This document shows, in pieces, positions 17,828 through 26,791 of a stretch of DNA of 64,000 nucleotides. A program made the position numbers and the translations under genes. The stretch covers positions 279,505 to 343,504 of the forward strand of contig CALSRM010000002.1 in NCBI GenBank assembly GCA_943788755.1, given 5' to 3'. The DNA comes from an uncultured Flavobacteriales bacterium. Its GTDB lineage: Bacteria > Bacteroidota > Bacteroidia > Flavobacteriales_D > Parvicellaceae. Positions within the stretch are counted from its first letter, which is position 1. Every line of letters begins with the position of its first letter. The notes under the pieces were generated by a model. It was not told the origin of the DNA, searched no databases, and saw only the letters and a program-made list of their open reading frames with translations.

Positions 17828-19227
17828 TATTTTAAAAATTTTAAAAATGGAATTTTTTCACTGAGGTAATCAATATTAAGAAATGTAAGAATAGCCATTC
17901 CTAAAAAGGGTAGGGCAGGGATTTTATATCGAACCAAAGCCCCTGATACGGGAGTTGTTAGTCCAATTATAGTAAATAAGATGAGGGTAAAAAAAACACT
18001 AAACCAAAATATGTTTTTTGTTTCTACAGTGAGTTTTACCTTTCGTTTTAAACCTGAAAAAAAGGAAAGAATTATTAGAGCTAGAATCAATGTGTTCTCA
18101 ATTATTGAAGGGAGAAAGACAAGTCGATTCCCTTTAGTAATCAAGGGTCTTATAAAACAATTTGCTATGGCTTCTGGCACTGCTTGTGCTATTCTAAAAA
18201 ATGTAGGTTCTAATTTAGTAAGTTCAAACCTGCTACCTGGTTCTGTTATTAAAGCGAGACGAATAAAATCTTTTTGCTTTGTAATCAAGATTTCGACAAA
18301 ATCAAAATGGGGAGGAATTCCCCTTGAATTAAAAGCAAAAACACTCAAAACGACAACTACAGAGGAATAGATTATAAAGGGGTATTTTATCTGGAATTTT
18401 ATAGTAATAAAATAGCCCATTACACATGGGAGCAATGCAAGTAACACATAAAACTTTATCAAGAATAAAAGATTAAAAGAAAGAATGAACAGTGTCAAAA
18501 GTTTAATGTTGATTCTTTGTTCAGTTAATTGCTTTAATGCGTAGATAAGAATTCCCATACCAAAGATGAGAATGCTTTCTTTTAGGGCTCCCGAACTCCA
18601 AAATATTACCGATGGAATTAGGAAAACTGCAATAATTAGAGCTCCTTTTTTGTTGCTGAAAAAATCCTTGAAAGACCTGAATATGCCGGTGAATCCAATC
18701 ATACTTAGAGCGGTGAAAAAAAGCGTATGAATATGAATGTTTCCTAAAGAAAATAATCGAATTATGGCATTCAATCTAATTATGGTACGTGCGTCATTGT
18801 AGGTGCTAGATTTATAAACGTGATCCCAATTATTCATTTCTACATAATAGGTGTTAAAGAAATATTCATTGTCGTTTTTATACCCAAAAAGCATTTTAAA
18901 AAAATCAGTAGGGTCAGAAAACAATGAATTATATAGTACTTCACTATCGTCAAAGTATTTAAATATGTCAGCCTCTAAGCGATTGGTGTAGTATGCAGTA
19001 TAAATCCAAGTTAATCCAAATCCAATGATAAGTTTAACAGAAAATAGTAACCATAATTGCGTTGTTGTAATCCCAGAATCACTAAAAAATTTCCATCTTT
19101 TTAAAATCCAAAAAAATAGTACAATATAGAGTATAAGAAGTAAGGTGCTCAATTGGTTATGTTTGTGAGTAAAGACAAATGTAACACCAATGAAATGAAA
19201 GTTCTCTTTCTTTAAACAAATTTTCAC
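17827..19227 (-). CDS. Polytopic membrane protein, unknown (EpsG/glycosyltransferase-like)
   Basis: A membrane protein of up to 466 residues with about ten hydrophobic segments. After the first two spans comes a soluble loop with Asp/Tyr-rich motifs (YTAYYTNRLEADIFKYFDDSE). Later spans carry SSGALKES, a pattern reminiscent of EpsG-like or GT-C-type membrane proteins of surface-polysaccharide assembly. The listed start is a GTG; the first 25 residues are unlike a signal and the true start may be slightly downstream. It is coupled by TAATG to the exported amidohydrolase. The functional link is unknown. Confidence 0.6.
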   Translation of the reverse strand: MKICLKKENFHFIGVTFVFTHKHNQLSTLLLILYIVLFFWILKRWKFFSDSGITTTQLWLLFSVKLIIGFGLTWIYTAYYTNRLEADIFKYFDDSEVLYNSLFSDPTDFFKMLFGYKNDNEYFFNTYYVEMNNWDHVYKSSTYNDARTIIRLNAIIRLFSLGNIHIHTLFFTALSMIGFTGIFRSFKDFFSNKKGALIIAVFLIPSVIFWSSGALKESILIFGMGILIYALKQLTEQRINIKLLTLFILSFNLLFLIKFYVLLALLPCVMGYFITIKFQIKYPFIIYSSVVVVLSVFAFNSRGIPPHFDFVEILITKQKDFIRLALITEPGSRFELTKLEPTFFRIAQAVPEAIANCFIRPLITKGNRLVFLPSIIENTLILALIILSFFSGLKRKVKLTVETKNIFWFSVFFTLILFTIIGLTTPVSGALVRYKIPALPFLGMAILTFLNIDYLSEKIPFLKFLK

Positions 19228-19281
19228 TTCTTGTTAATAAATAAAGCTTTTTGGAATGGCATAAAAGCGTGATGTTATGTT

Positions 19282-19289
19282 TACTTTTG
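19282..19289 (+). promoter_or_regulatory. -7 box for purL
   Basis: TACTTTTG matches TAnnTTTG and ends 35 bases before the purL ATG. A TTGG sits at 19251, farther away than the usual -33 spacing. No purine riboswitch-like fold is apparent in the short leader. Confidence 0.5.
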
Positions 19290-19324
19290 TAGCGTAAAAT
19301 TAAAATTCATAACCATATAAGAAT

Positions 19325-21559
19325 ATGAGTGTTACCGCAACAAAAGAAGCTACCTTAGAACAAGCAAAAGAATTAGGCTTATTAGAATCTGAATTCGAAC
19401 AGATAAAAGAGATAATGGGACGTACGCCTAACTTTACAGAGATGAGTGTTTACTCGGTAATGTGGAGTGAACATTGTTCGTATAAAAATTCCATCCTTTG
19501 GTTAAAAACATTACCAAAAGATGGTCCAAATATGTTGGTTAAGGCTGGTGAAGAAAATGCTGGTTTAGTTGATATAGGAGATGGTTTGGCTTGTTGCTTT
19601 AAAATTGAATCTCACAACCATCCGAGTGCATTAGAGCCTTATCAAGGAGCTGCAACTGGTGTTGGTGGAATTAATAGAGATATTTTTACAATGGGAGCTA
19701 GACCTGTTGCACAATTAAACTCTTTACGTTTTGGAGACATTGATAGAGATCATACTAAATGGTTGGTGAAAGGTGTTACAAAAGGAATTGGGGATTACGG
19801 AAATGCTTTTGGTATTCCAATCGTAGGTGGCGAAGTTTTCTTTGACGAGAGCTATAATCAAAACCCATTGGTAAACGCATTTTCCGCTGGAATTATGAAA
19901 ACAGGAGAAATGATTTCAGCTACAGCATCTGGAGTTGGTAACCCGGTTTTTATTGTTGGTTCTGCTACTGGTAAAGATGGTATTCACGGAGCTGCATTTG
20001 CTTCAAAAGATATTACAGAAGATTCTATGGATGATCTTCCTGCCGTTCAAGTAGGAGATCCATTTCAAGAGAAATTATTACTAGAAGCTTCGTTAGAATT
20101 GGCAAAAACAGATGTTCTTAGAGGAATGCAAGATATGGGAGCAGCGGGAATTACTTGTTCTACTTGTGAAATGAGTGCTGCGGGAAAAGTAGGGATGAAA
20201 ATTAATTTAGACCTAGTTCCAACACGTCAAGCTGATATGAAAGATTGGGAAATATTACTTTCTGAATCGCAAGAAAGAATGCTGGTTGTTGTTGAAAAAG
20301 GAAAAGAGGCTATAGTTAACGGTATTTTTGAAAAATGGGATTTAAATTGTGCTGAAATAGGTGTTGTAACGGATGATGGAATGGTGGAGTTCTCAATGGG
20401 TGGAGAAGTTGTTGCGCATGTAAATGCTGATTCTCTAGTTTTAGGTGGTGGAGCGCCTCAATATAAAAGAGATTACAAAGAACCTGCCTATTATGCAGAA
20501 TACCAAAAATTTAAAATAGAGGATGTTAAGCAACCCGAAGATTTAAAAGAGGTAGCACATTTTTTATTAACACATCCAAATATTGCTTCTAAGCGATGGG
20601 TTTATGAGCAGTATGATAGTATGGTGGGGACAGCTAATATGAGTACTAATGCACCTTCTGATGCGGGTATTGTAAACATTAAGGGGACCAATAAGGCTTT
20701 AGCAATGACTGTAGACTGTAATTCAAGATATGTGAATGCTGATCCGGAAACTGGTTGCGCTATTGCCGTATCTGAAGCAGCCCGTAATATTGTTTGTTCA
20801 GGAGGTGAGCCTTCAGCAGTTACAAACTGTTTGAATTTTGGAAATCCATATAATCCCGAATCATACTGGCAATTTGTGGGTTCTGTTAAAGGAATGACAG
20901 CTGCATGTAAGAAGTTTCAAACACCGGTAACAGGAGGAAACGTTAGCTTCTATAATCAATCTATTATTGACGGAAAAGAGGTTCCTGTTTTTCCAACACC
21001 AACAATTGGAATGCTAGGAATCTTGAATGACAAGTCAAAGAAAATGTCTTTGGATTTTAAACAAAAAGGAGATTTAATTTTCTTAATAGGAAATGTGACC
21101 GAAGATATTGCTAGTTCAGAATATTTATATAGTTATCACGGTGTAAAAGCATCTCCAGCTCCTTATTTTAATTTGGAAGAGGAGTATGAAATGCAAGCAG
21201 CTGTTAAAGGATTGATTAGCGACCGGTTAATTTCCGCAGCGCATGATTGTGCTGATGGTGGCTTGTTTATTACATTAACAGAAATGGGAATGCCCAATGC
21301 ATTAGGGTTTGACATTGTATCTGATTCTGAAATCAGAGAGGATGCTTATTTATTTGGCGAATCTCAAGGAAGGGTAGTTGTAACAGTTGATAATACAACT
21401 GAAGATGAGTTTTTGGATTATATGATCGAATGTGGTGTTCCTTTTACATTAGTAGGACACGTAACTAAAGGTAAAATGGTAGTTGATGATACACATTTTG
21501 GCTTTATTAACGAAGCTAAAGAACACTTTGACAATGCTTTGGAAGCAAGGTTGAGCTAG
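19325..21559 (+). CDS. purL: Phosphoribosylformylglycinamidine synthase subunit PurL
   Basis: A 744-residue PurL of the small (three-subunit) type, ATP-dependent, converting FGAR to FGAM in purine synthesis with PurQ and PurS. Visible motifs are SVMWSEHCSYKNS, the metal/ATP segment IESHNHPSALEPYQGAATGVGG, DMGAAGITCS and the second-half signature CADGGLF. Length and architecture are normal, and it is intact end to end. purQ and purS are not adjacent. A strong terminator follows at 21583. Confidence 0.97.
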   Translation: MSVTATKEATLEQAKELGLLESEFEQIKEIMGRTPNFTEMSVYSVMWSEHCSYKNSILWLKTLPKDGPNMLVKAGEENAGLVDIGDGLACCFKIESHNHPSALEPYQGAATGVGGINRDIFTMGARPVAQLNSLRFGDIDRDHTKWLVKGVTKGIGDYGNAFGIPIVGGEVFFDESYNQNPLVNAFSAGIMKTGEMISATASGVGNPVFIVGSATGKDGIHGAAFASKDITEDSMDDLPAVQVGDPFQEKLLLEASLELAKTDVLRGMQDMGAAGITCSTCEMSAAGKVGMKINLDLVPTRQADMKDWEILLSESQERMLVVVEKGKEAIVNGIFEKWDLNCAEIGVVTDDGMVEFSMGGEVVAHVNADSLVLGGGAPQYKRDYKEPAYYAEYQKFKIEDVKQPEDLKEVAHFLLTHPNIASKRWVYEQYDSMVGTANMSTNAPSDAGIVNIKGTNKALAMTVDCNSRYVNADPETGCAIAVSEAARNIVCSGGEPSAVTNCLNFGNPYNPESYWQFVGSVKGMTAACKKFQTPVTGGNVSFYNQSIIDGKEVPVFPTPTIGMLGILNDKSKKMSLDFKQKGDLIFLIGNVTEDIASSEYLYSYHGVKASPAPYFNLEEEYEMQAAVKGLISDRLISAAHDCADGGLFITLTEMGMPNALGFDIVSDSEIREDAYLFGESQGRVVVTVDNTTEDEFLDYMIECGVPFTLVGHVTKGKMVVDDTHFGFINEAKEHFDNALEARLS

Positions 21560-21582
21560 TGTTGTAATAAAATATATGTAAA

Positions 21583-21622
21583 AACAAGGCTGGTTCAATT
21601 TGAATCAGCCTTGTTATTTTTT
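21583..21622 (+). terminator. Rho-independent terminator after purL
   Basis: A hairpin with arms AACAAGGCTGGTTCAA and TTGAATCAGCCTTGTT (one G-T wobble) is followed by a T-rich run, starting 24 bases past the purL stop. Confidence 0.85.
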
Positions 21623-21692
21623 CTGTTTTTGAGAATTAATCCCTCACGATGATTAAAATGATATTTTAGAATAGTTCACTTAAACGACAGGC

Positions 21693-22202
21693 TTAATTTA
21701 CAATGTTAATTTTTGTATTATCTCTCCACTTCTTCATTAATTCGGGGTTACCTGTTATATTTCCTAAAACAAAAATATCTGAAGAATATAATGCCTCTGA
21801 ATTTTTGGCTAGTTCCTTTTCAACTGCAACTGGGCCAAGGTAGTTGGAGTGAACAAAGTATCCACACGCAAATATTCCTTTTCTCGGAGTATTCGTATAT
21901 CCATTTTAATCCCATTCTGTTCCATACCATGCTGGGAATACTTCTGATGTTAATTGGGTGTGAAGATAAATTCCGAGGCTGGCAATGTCCTCAATGTTCT
22001 TTTTCTTTGATTTAATTATTTTCAATTGTTTCTGGTATTCCTTTTGCAATTCTCTATTAATCAAAGAGTCGTATTTATTGTTGCTCAGTTTAAGACATGT
22101 TAAATCTAGATTAAAATTGGAGCAAAACAGCATTAATGAAGCTAGAATTGTAGTTAGCATAATTTTTAATCTAGCTAATGCAGTATTTGATATAAGAAAC
22201 AA
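21693..22202 (-). pseudogene. Decayed exported protein gene: in-frame stop and apparent internal deletion
   Basis: The intact-looking first part (98 codons, 22202 to 21906) has a hydrophobic leader and ends PAWYGTEWD followed by TAA. The same frame continues past that stop for 70 codons (NGYTNTPRKGIFACGYFV, then HSNYLGPVAVEKELAKNS, ending TKINIVN and TAA at 21693-21695). From memory, a Bacteroidota family of exported proteins has a WYGTxWDFNG...GKGxIACGYFV core, then a long middle, then a C-terminal FIHSNY segment. Here core and C-terminal segment are joined directly at two similar YFV/YF(I)HS sequences, as if about 100 residues were lost. It follows lgt on the same strand with a 77-base gap. 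Decay is directly seen as the stop codon; the deletion is inferred. Confidence 0.6.
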
Positions 22203-22279
22203 TTTTTATAAAAAAATAGTCCGTAGCATCTTAAACCTAAATGAAAAGCTATTAACCGAGGAAGTGTTTTTATTATTCT

Positions 22280-23431
22280 TTAATCGAAATAACGCGGGTT
22301 TTTCCAAAGAATTCGAAACCCAATAAAACTTGTTAAAATGAAAAGAGTGGAAATAATCTGAGCCTGCGTAATTAGTAAACCAAATAAGTTATACGTTTCA
22401 TTGACACGAATTAATTCTATAATAAAACGTTCTATTCCATTAAAGAAGAGGTAGCTAATGAAAATAAATCCCGTTAGTTTTATTTTTTTTCTGAAGTACA
22501 TCAACAGTCCAAAAATAAATAGGCAAATCACGAACTCATAAATAGGGGTTGGGAAAACAGGAGTAGCTAATTTGTAGCAATAATCCGAATACATACAATC
22601 TTGTATTCTAATTCCCTTGTTTATTACATTATTCGGGTAATCATAGCACCAAATCCAATCCGGTAAAATGGATATTAAGTCAGGTTTTGCTGCAGTGTTT
22701 TTAATTCCCCAATCTCCATCACCGCTAAAATGACAACCTAATCTTCCAATTCCATATGCAAGCATTAATGCAGGTGAAACAGCATCTAACATATGAAATA
22801 CATGTAGTTTTTGCTTACGGATGTAGCTTATACAAGCCACAGAGGCCGCTATTAATCCACCGTAAATTGTTAGGCCACTAAATGGATCATGCAGAAATTC
22901 AGAAAGTGGAACAGGATCTTCCAACCAAGCGAATATTTTAGCTCCTAAAAAACCAAAAACCAATGCTAATAATGTAATATTGCTTATATGCTCATGCGGT
23001 TTTACTTCTTTCTCAACTTTTATTGGCTCTGGTAACTTTGTTTTTTCCGATTGGTAATAATTCTGTCCAGCGACTCCCAACCCGATTGCAAATCCTCCAA
23101 AAAGACTTCCTTTACAGGATAGGATATAATGTTGGAAATCATTTAAAATAGATGAATCATAGAAGGGATAAAGGAACTTAAACCCAATGATAAACCCAAT
23201 CAAAAACAGGATAATCAATTCTATTAGAGAAGCTTTTTTACCTTCAATAGCTATGCTTAATTTGCCATAAAGTAATCCTTCTTTTTCTTTACGGATAATC
23301 TCTTTTCTGAATAGGAATGCAGCGCTTAAAAAAGCAATTGCTACAAAAAAACCAAAGGAGTTGACAGGTTTTAAAAAATTCCAATCTACTCCGAATAAGT
23401 CTTTACATAAATGAAATAGAGTAGGGTACAT
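22280..23431 (-). CDS. lgt: Prolipoprotein diacylglyceryl transferase
   Basis: A 383-residue inner-membrane enzyme moving diacylglycerol to the Cys of prolipoproteins. Several transmembrane segments are visible; the Lgt signature is YGIGRLGCHFSGDGDWG with the upstream YGGL region and a C-terminal ERFIIELIR. It is longer than typical Lgt because of a charged insertion (about 135-160, EKTKLPEPIKVEKEVKPHEH) and a wider periplasmic region. The start overlaps the mtaB stop (TAATG), so the two genes are translationally coupled. Many lipoproteins in this window (BamE-like, MbnP, GIN) would be substrates. Confidence 0.93.
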   Translation of the reverse strand: MYPTLFHLCKDLFGVDWNFLKPVNSFGFFVAIAFLSAAFLFRKEIIRKEKEGLLYGKLSIAIEGKKASLIELIILFLIGFIIGFKFLYPFYDSSILNDFQHYILSCKGSLFGGFAIGLGVAGQNYYQSEKTKLPEPIKVEKEVKPHEHISNITLLALVFGFLGAKIFAWLEDPVPLSEFLHDPFSGLTIYGGLIAASVACISYIRKQKLHVFHMLDAVSPALMLAYGIGRLGCHFSGDGDWGIKNTAAKPDLISILPDWIWCYDYPNNVINKGIRIQDCMYSDYCYKLATPVFPTPIYEFVICLFIFGLLMYFRKKIKLTGFIFISYLFFNGIERFIIELIRVNETYNLFGLLITQAQIISTLFILTSFIGFRILWKNPRYFD

Positions 23432-24765
23432 TAGCCGTTTATTCTAGCAACGGTTTCTAATTTTTCTTCAACGAATTCAATTTTCATTGTTCCGTCTTTA
23501 TCCAATTCTGTCATTTTAACCTTTGCAGATTGATTTACCATTAACGGATTGAAAGCTGTTTTAACTTTAACATAGTTAGTTGTAAAACCATGCATGAAAC
23601 CATTGTCTTCTGAACCCTCAAATACAACTTTGTCTTCAAGGCTAACATTAGCTTCGTAAAATGCCCTTTTCTTTTTCTCACTCAAAATTCGAAGCATGTT
23701 ACTTCTTGCTTTTCGAACATCTTTTGGTACCACTCCGTCCATTCTTAGAGCAGTGGTATTGTCTCTCTCGGAGTAAGTAAAGACATGCAAATAGGAAACT
23801 GGGAGTTCGTTTAAAAAGTTATATGTTTTCATAAACTCTTCGTCCGTTTCTCCAGGGAAGCCAACGATAACGTCTACACCAATGCAAGCATCAGGCATTA
23901 GTTCTTTTATTTTTTCTACGCGAGAAACATATAATGACGATGCATATCTTCTCCGCATGCTTTTAAGTAAAACATCCGAACCACTCTGCAGTGGAATATG
24001 AAAATGAGGAACAAATCGCTGTGATTTTGAAACGAACTCTATTATTTCATTACTCAATAAATTAGGTTCAATGGATGATATCCGGAATCGTTCCACATCT
24101 GCAATTTTATCCAATTCTTGAATTAAACCAAAAAAGTCCTCATCAGTTCCGTAGCCAAAGTCACCTATGTTGACCCCAGTTAAAACAACTTCTTTCACAT
24201 CTGTTTTAGCTAATTCTTTTGCTTTTGTAATAGTATCTTTTATCGATGCATTGCGACCTCTGCCTCTTGCCAGCGGTATAGTGCAAAACGAACAAAAGTA
24301 ATTGCAGCCATCTTGTATTTTTAACAAAGAGCGTGTTCTATCTGTTGTACTAAAACCAGGAACAAATTCTTTGGTTTCTTTAATTTCGTTGGATAGTATT
24401 TGAGTCTCTGGTCGCTTATGTAAATCGTTCAGATAGTCTCCAACATTAAATTTCTCATTGGCTCCTAATACCAAGTCAACACCTTTAATGTCTGCAATTT
24501 CTTGGGGTTTTAACTGAGCGTAACAACCTATTACAACTATAAATGCTTCCGGATTGTAATTCAGTGCTTTGCGGACAATGTTTCTGCATTTCTTGTTAGC
24601 ACTTTCAGTAACGGAGCAAGTGTTGATTACGTATATATCAGCGCCCGATTCAAACCCTACTTTAGCATAACCACTATCTGTTAGTGACTGAGCTATTGTA
24701 CTCGTTTCCGAAAAGTTGAGTTTACAACCTAGTGTATAATATGCAGCGGTACCGTATTGATTCAC
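23431..24765 (-). CDS. mtaB: tRNA t6A37 methylthiotransferase MtaB
   Basis: A 444-residue radical-SAM methylthiotransferase making ms2t6A37 in tRNA. The N-terminal MTTase domain holds one cluster's cysteines (Cys14, Cys50, Cys81). The radical SAM motif is CNYFCSFC (Cys154, 158, 161), followed by the ARGRGRN and GEIGxYG-like VNIGDFGYG segments. A C-terminal TRAM-like domain is short. MtaB rather than MiaB is suggested by the YTLGCKLNFSET opening. The start is GTG, placed only four bases after a perfect -7 box, so the mRNA is probably leaderless. First gene of the mtaB-lgt operon. Confidence 0.92.
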   Translation of the reverse strand: MNQYGTAAYYTLGCKLNFSETSTIAQSLTDSGYAKVGFESGADIYVINTCSVTESANKKCRNIVRKALNYNPEAFIVVIGCYAQLKPQEIADIKGVDLVLGANEKFNVGDYLNDLHKRPETQILSNEIKETKEFVPGFSTTDRTRSLLKIQDGCNYFCSFCTIPLARGRGRNASIKDTITKAKELAKTDVKEVVLTGVNIGDFGYGTDEDFFGLIQELDKIADVERFRISSIEPNLLSNEIIEFVSKSQRFVPHFHIPLQSGSDVLLKSMRRRYASSLYVSRVEKIKELMPDACIGVDVIVGFPGETDEEFMKTYNFLNELPVSYLHVFTYSERDNTTALRMDGVVPKDVRKARSNMLRILSEKKKRAFYEANVSLEDKVVFEGSEDNGFMHGFTTNYVKVKTAFNPLMVNQSAKVKMTELDKDGTMKIEFVEEKLETVARING

Positions 24766-24769
24766 GATA

Positions 24770-24777
24770 CAAAGGTA
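24770..24777 (-). promoter_or_regulatory. -7 box abutting the mtaB GTG start
   Basis: The minus strand reads TACCTTTG then TATC then GTG. The match to TAnnTTTG is perfect and the spacing places the transcription start at or beside the start codon. Confidence 0.55.
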
Positions 24778-24813
24778 ATTTACTTTTTAATAAGCTTGAC
24801 GAAAATCTAGGGC

Positions 24814-24850
24814 AAAAAAAAGGCCGTTTATCAAAACAGCCTTTTTTTTT
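24814..24850 (-). terminator. Bidirectional-looking terminator after the barrel-protein gene
   Basis: Arms AAGGCCGTTT and AAACAGCCTT (one mismatch) around a four-base loop, flanked by an A8 tract and a T9 tract. It lies ten bases past the stop of the minus-strand gene at 24860 and upstream of mtaB, insulating the two. Confidence 0.8.
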
Positions 24851-24859
24851 GAGAAAATA

Positions 24860-25738
24860 CTATTGAAAGTAATATGCTACTGATAACCTAATTCCTCTGT
24901 ACATTGAAGTTAAATTTCTTGATAAATTCAGTTTACTGTAGGCAACTCCTGGGTTTTGATCATACGTATAGTATTCATTTTCTTCAGTTATTCCTGCTAT
25001 AGAAGTTTCTGATTTAACGTTAGTTTTTCCAACTCCTCTATTACTGTCAAATCCAAGAGCAATTACCTCTATACCAGCCGAAAAGTTGTCAAACTGAAAA
25101 TTGATACCGCCATAAAGGTCTAAACCGTAACCGATTGAGTTACCTTTTGTTGTAATTCTTACATAATCACCATTCGAAAAATCTGTTTCATTAATAGATT
25201 TTGATGGCGCATACCCAAAAGAAATAGCAGATCCCACATAAAAATCTAAATCAAATAGTCTATAACTAGGTTGACTAAGGTGGTAATCATATCCAATACG
25301 CCCATAAATTCCTGTTCGTTTTATTTGTTCCTTTTCTGCTATCGTTAATGAAGGAGCTATTGTTGTGTCTATTTCTCCTTCATATTTTATGTTGGTTCGT
25401 TTAAAATAAATCCCAAAAGTAAGATTCGATTTATCAGACAAGTAATACCGGTAATTTGGAACGAGTCTTTCTGTAACTCTGTGTTTATTGTCAATTATTG
25501 TAGTCGAATCCGATACAATGTCACTGTTGAGCTCAGAGTAATCCATCGGAGCAAAAAAATACAAGCTTAAAGCTTTATCTCCTTTGTGCCTTAATCTATA
25601 ATTTGGGATTTCTCCATCGGAAAGGTAATCTAGGTCATATTGCGTGTAGCGCTCAAAATTACCATAGTCTACTTGAGCTTGACTTTCAGCAATTCCTATA
25701 ATGACTGATAATGTTAATAATATAAAATAATTTTTCAT
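24860..25738 (-). CDS. Predicted outer-membrane beta-barrel protein
   Basis: A 292-residue exported protein not assigned to a named family. The signal peptide ends about residue 21 (ESQAQ). The rest alternates polar and aromatic residues in strand-length runs (RYYLSDKSNLTFGIYFKR, GIYGRIGYDYHL, GYGLDLYGGINFQF) and ends in an aromatic strand (IRLSVAYYFQ), as outer-membrane barrels do. It lies 20 bases downstream of the lipoprotein gene at 25758, probably in one operon, and ends at a strong terminator. Confidence 0.7.
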   Translation of the reverse strand: MKNYFILLTLSVIIGIAESQAQVDYGNFERYTQYDLDYLSDGEIPNYRLRHKGDKALSLYFFAPMDYSELNSDIVSDSTTIIDNKHRVTERLVPNYRYYLSDKSNLTFGIYFKRTNIKYEGEIDTTIAPSLTIAEKEQIKRTGIYGRIGYDYHLSQPSYRLFDLDFYVGSAISFGYAPSKSINETDFSNGDYVRITTKGNSIGYGLDLYGGINFQFDNFSAGIEVIALGFDSNRGVGKTNVKSETSIAGITEENEYYTYDQNPGVAYSKLNLSRNLTSMYRGIRLSVAYYFQ

Positions 25739-25757
25739 GATTCTAATATTTTTTAAT

Positions 25758-26438
25758 TTAAAATTTCAAATTGACACGCTTTTTCTTCCTCGGCTGGTTG
25801 TTTTCCTTAAACTTGCCGTTGTATTTTAATTGATAAAATAATCGATCTAAATCAAGTCTTTTATCTTCGGCAGGACAACAATCCATATTTCCATTTGTTC
25901 CATCGGTATTTATATTAATATCATTTGAACCAAAATAATTTGCGTTATTTCTCAAATAAAAATTATCTATCTCTAAATCAGTTTTATTCAGTAGGCTTAT
26001 TGTTCCATTTACTAATTGAATGTAGTGCGCGTCTTCTAGTCCCGCATCAGTTACGTAATTCGTTAACTTATTATCTTTGAAGTTTACATATACTTTTCTC
26101 CATTCTGTGTAAAAAGGCTTTCCAAAAGTTTGCGCTTTCTCGGAAGCTACAGTGGCCGAATCTTGCTTTATGTTTTTATTTCTGTTATCGATTTGAATTC
26201 TTCGATCCATTAGTCTATAATTATAGGAGAACATGTAATCCCCATCCTTTAAATAGAGCACATCATAAGGTGTTATGCCCAATATTTTATTAACATCGTC
26301 TTTTGTTTGCCCTTTTTCAATCTTTGAAATTTTTTCAGCATCAGTAAAAGGAGGCGCCACAATGAATTTAGACTGGGAACAGCTTGTGATTAAAAACCCA
26401 GAAATGATAAGGGTGTAAATCAAGTTAAATTTTTTCAT
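25758..26438 (-). CDS. Lipoprotein with BamE/SmpA-like N-terminal motif
   Basis: From the chosen start MKKFNLIYT (an upstream ATG at 26492 would add 18 unlike residues) this is a 226-residue lipoprotein with lipobox LITSC at about residue 20. The segment ISKIEKGQTKDDVNKILG, then a Tyr-rich strand (DYMFSYNYRLM) and VYVNFKDNKLTNY, matches the SmpA/OmlA (BamE-like) pattern of one amphipathic helix plus strands. The C-terminal half has DINxNTDGTNGNMDCC and a basic tail (PRKKKRVNLKF). A role in outer-membrane assembly is only suggested. It probably forms an operon with the barrel gene downstream. Confidence 0.6.
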   Translation of the reverse strand: MKKFNLIYTLIISGFLITSCSQSKFIVAPPFTDAEKISKIEKGQTKDDVNKILGITPYDVLYLKDGDYMFSYNYRLMDRRIQIDNRNKNIKQDSATVASEKAQTFGKPFYTEWRKVYVNFKDNKLTNYVTDAGLEDAHYIQLVNGTISLLNKTDLEIDNFYLRNNANYFGSNDININTDGTNGNMDCCPAEDKRLDLDRLFYQLKYNGKFKENNQPRKKKRVNLKF

Positions 26439-26791
26439 ATTTTTCGTTTTGTTTATTAATAGTGTAGCTAATTTAGCTTCTAAAATGAACATTAGTATAC
26501 AGTATAGTTTTTCTTTTCCACCTGCAAATGTTTATATCTTCAAGTGTTTATTTACATGTCTACAGATGTGTTATACTTTTTATAATGATCTAAGTGGCTA
26601 ATAATATTTTCTAAAATCCACAACCATTTTTATATATTTACGTTTATCCTATTTAAGGATTTCGATTATCTATGTAATATTTTGGTGGTTTATGTTTTTA
26701 TTTAACTTAGTTATTGATCTAAAGTAGCTATCAGCTCATCCTCTAGGATTTAAGTAGGTTATAAAATTTATAGGTTATCTTTGATCAGAAA
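26439..26791. promoter_or_regulatory. Divergent intergenic region with -7 box and short direct repeats
   Basis: A 353-base AT-rich gap between the divergent lipoprotein and giant type IX cargo gene. TATCTTTG at 26776-26783 is a perfect -7 box nine bases before the ATG at 26792. Two imperfect copies of TGATCTAA(A)GTnGCTA lie near 26584 and 26714, about 130 bases apart. No ORF or RNA gene was recognised. Confidence 0.45.

Noticed and set aside
19290-19324. Possible purine riboswitch in the purL leader
   Set aside because: The leader is only about 35 bases from the predicted promoter and shows no three-way-junction-type pairing.
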